Below, piece by piece: positions 5,196-6,513 of a stretch of DNA of 6,513 nt. Source of the stretch: an uncultured Clostridia bacterium (GTDB taxonomy: Bacteria; Bacillota; Clostridia; Oscillospirales; CAG-272); assembly GCA_937894775.1 (NCBI GenBank), contig CALAXC010000005.1, forward strand, positions 1 through 6,513. Direction: 5' to 3'. The notes beneath the pieces are model-generated. The model was not told the DNA's origin. It was given only the letters and a program-made list of their open reading frames with translations, and did no database searches. Made by a program: the position numbers and the translations under genes. Each line of letters opens with the position of its first letter. Positions within the stretch are counted from its first letter, which is position 1.

Positions 5196-5908
5196 ATGTA
5201 AAGGAGCGCATTGAAGCGTTCAACGAAGAAAACCGACCGTTTTATATCGTAGATCACGATGATGGGAAGTTCAGCCTCTGCCTCCCGCTTGGTTTCATCA
5301 GCGGCGAATATGAGGACTTCGGACAAAAAGCATTTGATGCCTACGCCTTGGAGATTGGAGAGCCACCCGTCGACAGCCGAGGATTTCAAACCCACGGCAA
5401 CGGCTATGAATGGGAGGCGGCATTTTGCCAAGCCTTCGAGGGCGATCCCAACCTCCGCCGTTTTGCCTTTGACTGCGAATCAAGCGGATTTTTTATGGAT
5501 TGCGATGATCTCTCCCTGCTCGAAGAATATGGCTCGAAGTTCAGGGAAATCTGCATGGATACGGAGAGGTTTACGCCCATTGTGTCCCAAGGCATCAAAC
5601 GCATGGATCAATGGCTTGCGGAGCAAGAGAAGCTGGCGAATACCGTCCGTGGCGCACTCCTTGAAAACCCAAGCTCCACCTTTGACATTATGACACCCGA
5701 CGGCAATATCCGTATCACACCACAGGACACAAAGCAGCTCCTCGATGGGGATATGCAATTCGTCCATATCGGCGGCGCTCAATACTGTGCCTTTGAGCTG
5801 CTCGATCAGGAGATCGTCCAAAAGCAGACCGATCTGTTCGACGAGGATCTCATCCGCATGAAAACCCAAGAACCCGAACAGGAGCTGGGCTTCAAAATGA
5901 CGATGTAA
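5192..5908 (+). CDS. conserved hypothetical protein coupled to the methyltransferase, 238 aa
   Basis: ATG 5192 overlaps the methyltransferase stop as ATGA, with AAAGGAAGTGAT upstream, so translation is coupled. The protein begins MNVKERIEAFNEENRPFY. It has a conserved-looking block LPLGFISGEYEDF (31-43), GEPPVDSRGFQTHGNGYEWE (56-75), a cysteine-rich stretch FDCESSGFFMDCDDLSLLEE (93-112), a helical QWLAEQEKLANTVRG (140-154) and a strand-rich end with FDIMTPDGNIRITPQDTKQL (164-183). It ends ELGFKMTM. I recall similar proteins (GFISG, HGNGYEWE, a TPDG-x-IR-x-TP end) in Firmicutes conjugative elements without known function. No signal peptide, membrane segment or catalytic motif is identified. 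The tight link to the methylase suggests a shared anti-restriction or DNA-handling role, by inference. Confidence 0.8.
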   Translation: MNVKERIEAFNEENRPFYIVDHDDGKFSLCLPLGFISGEYEDFGQKAFDAYALEIGEPPVDSRGFQTHGNGYEWEAAFCQAFEGDPNLRRFAFDCESSGFFMDCDDLSLLEEYGSKFREICMDTERFTPIVSQGIKRMDQWLAEQEKLANTVRGALLENPSSTFDIMTPDGNIRITPQDTKQLLDGDMQFVHIGGAQYCAFELLDQEIVQKQTDLFDEDLIRMKTQEPEQELGFKMTM

Positions 5909-5919
5909 GGAGGTGATCC
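5906..5919 (+). promoter_or_regulatory. full-length anti-SD complement (very strong ribosome binding site)
   Basis: TAAGGAGGTGATCC is a perfect 14-base complement of the bacterial 16S rRNA 3' end (GGATCACCTCCTTA as DNA). It begins with the TAA stop of the upstream gene and ends 2 bases before GTG 5922. It fixes the start of the ArdA-like gene. Counted from the AGGAGG core, the spacing is 8 bases. Confidence 0.8.
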
Positions 5920-5921
5920 CC

Positions 5922-6513
5922 GTGGCAAAAACAATCAAGATAGAACTCGCAAAGGAGAATCCCCAAGGCGTTGGATGGTTTTACGGTTACGTGGAACTGC
6001 CTGCCGAGGAACATGAGATTCGGGATGCCTATCAGAAAGCAAGGATCACAGATAATGATAATGCCTATCACGACATCGCCATCCTCGATTGTCCGCGTCT
6101 GCCCGAACTCACGCAGATCAGGATCGACGGCGCGACCATCGACGAGCTGAACTTCCTTGCCAAACGGCTCGACTCGCTGACCGACGAGGAATGTGATATC
6201 CTCGAAGCGGTTGCTCCCAAAATCATTCATGGAGATGAGGAAGAACTCGTCAGTATGAAAGACCTCATCAACCTTACCTACGGACTCGACGTTTCGGTGC
6301 TTTCCAATGTCGGCAACGATATCGAGCTTGGAAAGTTTGTGATTGAAAACGATCTCCATGAGGACGTGGCGGCGATCCCCGAACAGTCCTTATATCTGAT
6401 CGATCCCGCCGCAGTCGGCAGGCTTCAGCGGGGCTTGGATGACGGCGTATATGTCAACGGCAAATATATCCTTGCAGGCGAATATGAACACCCAAAGGTA
6501 TATGACGGTCAGC
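5922..6513 (+). CDS. ArdA-like antirestriction protein, 3' end outside window
   Basis: GTG 5922 is chosen because of the exceptionally strong ribosome binding site in front of it. The frame is open for 197 residues to the window edge. The product is acidic. The plan resembles ArdA-type proteins of Firmicutes conjugative elements: a strand-rich start with YGYVELPAEEHEIRDAYQKA (21-40), a segment ATIDELNFLAKRLDSLTDEE (71-90), which is the typical E-L-N-x-L-A helix, then LVSMKDLINLTYGLD (109-123) and NDIELGKFVIEN (132-143). ArdA proteins mimic DNA and inhibit type I restriction-modification enzymes in the recipient after transfer. The assignment rests on remembered pattern and acidity, not on a search. 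The C-terminus and total length cannot be judged. Confidence 0.6.
   Translation, partial: MAKTIKIELAKENPQGVGWFYGYVELPAEEHEIRDAYQKARITDNDNAYHDIAILDCPRLPELTQIRIDGATIDELNFLAKRLDSLTDEECDILEAVAPKIIHGDEEELVSMKDLINLTYGLDVSVLSNVGNDIELGKFVIENDLHEDVAAIPEQSLYLIDPAAVGRLQRGLDDGVYVNGKYILAGEYEHPKVYDGQ

Overview
The window looks like part of the accessory or leading region of an integrative conjugative element (or related mobile element) from a Bacillota gut-type bacterium, either Clostridia or Negativicutes. The basis is the strong AGGAGG-type ribosome binding sites, GTG and TTG starts, tight one-strand gene packing, moderate G+C, and a run of small soluble proteins. Several of these resemble, from memory, hypothetical proteins that recur in Firmicutes conjugative elements. 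No integrase, relaxase, T4SS, phage structural, transposase or CRISPR signal is visible, so the element type is inferred.

Layout. Bases 1-83 are the 3' part of a degenerate tRNA-like sequence closest to initiator tRNA-Met. A stem-loop (90-110) and a strong intrinsic terminator (113-147) follow. Bases 148-318 form a structured leader with a hairpin (197-229) and a second terminator-like hairpin (247-287), just before the first gene (319-972). A third terminator-like hairpin (980-1025) separates that gene from the rest. From 1051 to the window end, nine plus-strand genes follow each other with gaps of at most 37 bases or short overlaps: a Cys-cluster protein (1051-1728), three uncharacterised acidic proteins (1741-2598, 2602-3024, 3028-3366), a 46-residue ribbon-helix-helix (RHH) protein starting at TTG (3376-3516), an overlapping tandem-RHH protein with a long acidic tail, also TTG-started (3506-4033), an orphan C5-cytosine DNA methyltransferase (4071-5195), an uncharacterised protein translationally coupled to it (5192-5908), and an ArdA-like protein running off the window (5922-6513).

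How they may work together. The only confident enzyme is the methyltransferase, which has no restriction partner in the window. With a probable ArdA-type antirestriction protein two genes downstream, the block reads as an anti-restriction module: self-methylation plus mimicry-based inhibition of host restriction. The RHH proteins are plausible regulators or accessory DNA-binding proteins. The other genes have no known function.

Most unusual points: a recurring Met-rich C-terminus (Gly-Met/Phe-Lys-x-Met type) on several unrelated products; terminators with little or no room for a promoter behind them; a tRNA-like sequence that folds well only if short insertions are removed; an alternative-frame ORF with its own Shine-Dalgarno inside the methyltransferase gene; and a 14-base perfect complement of the 16S rRNA 3' tail in front of the ArdA-like gene.
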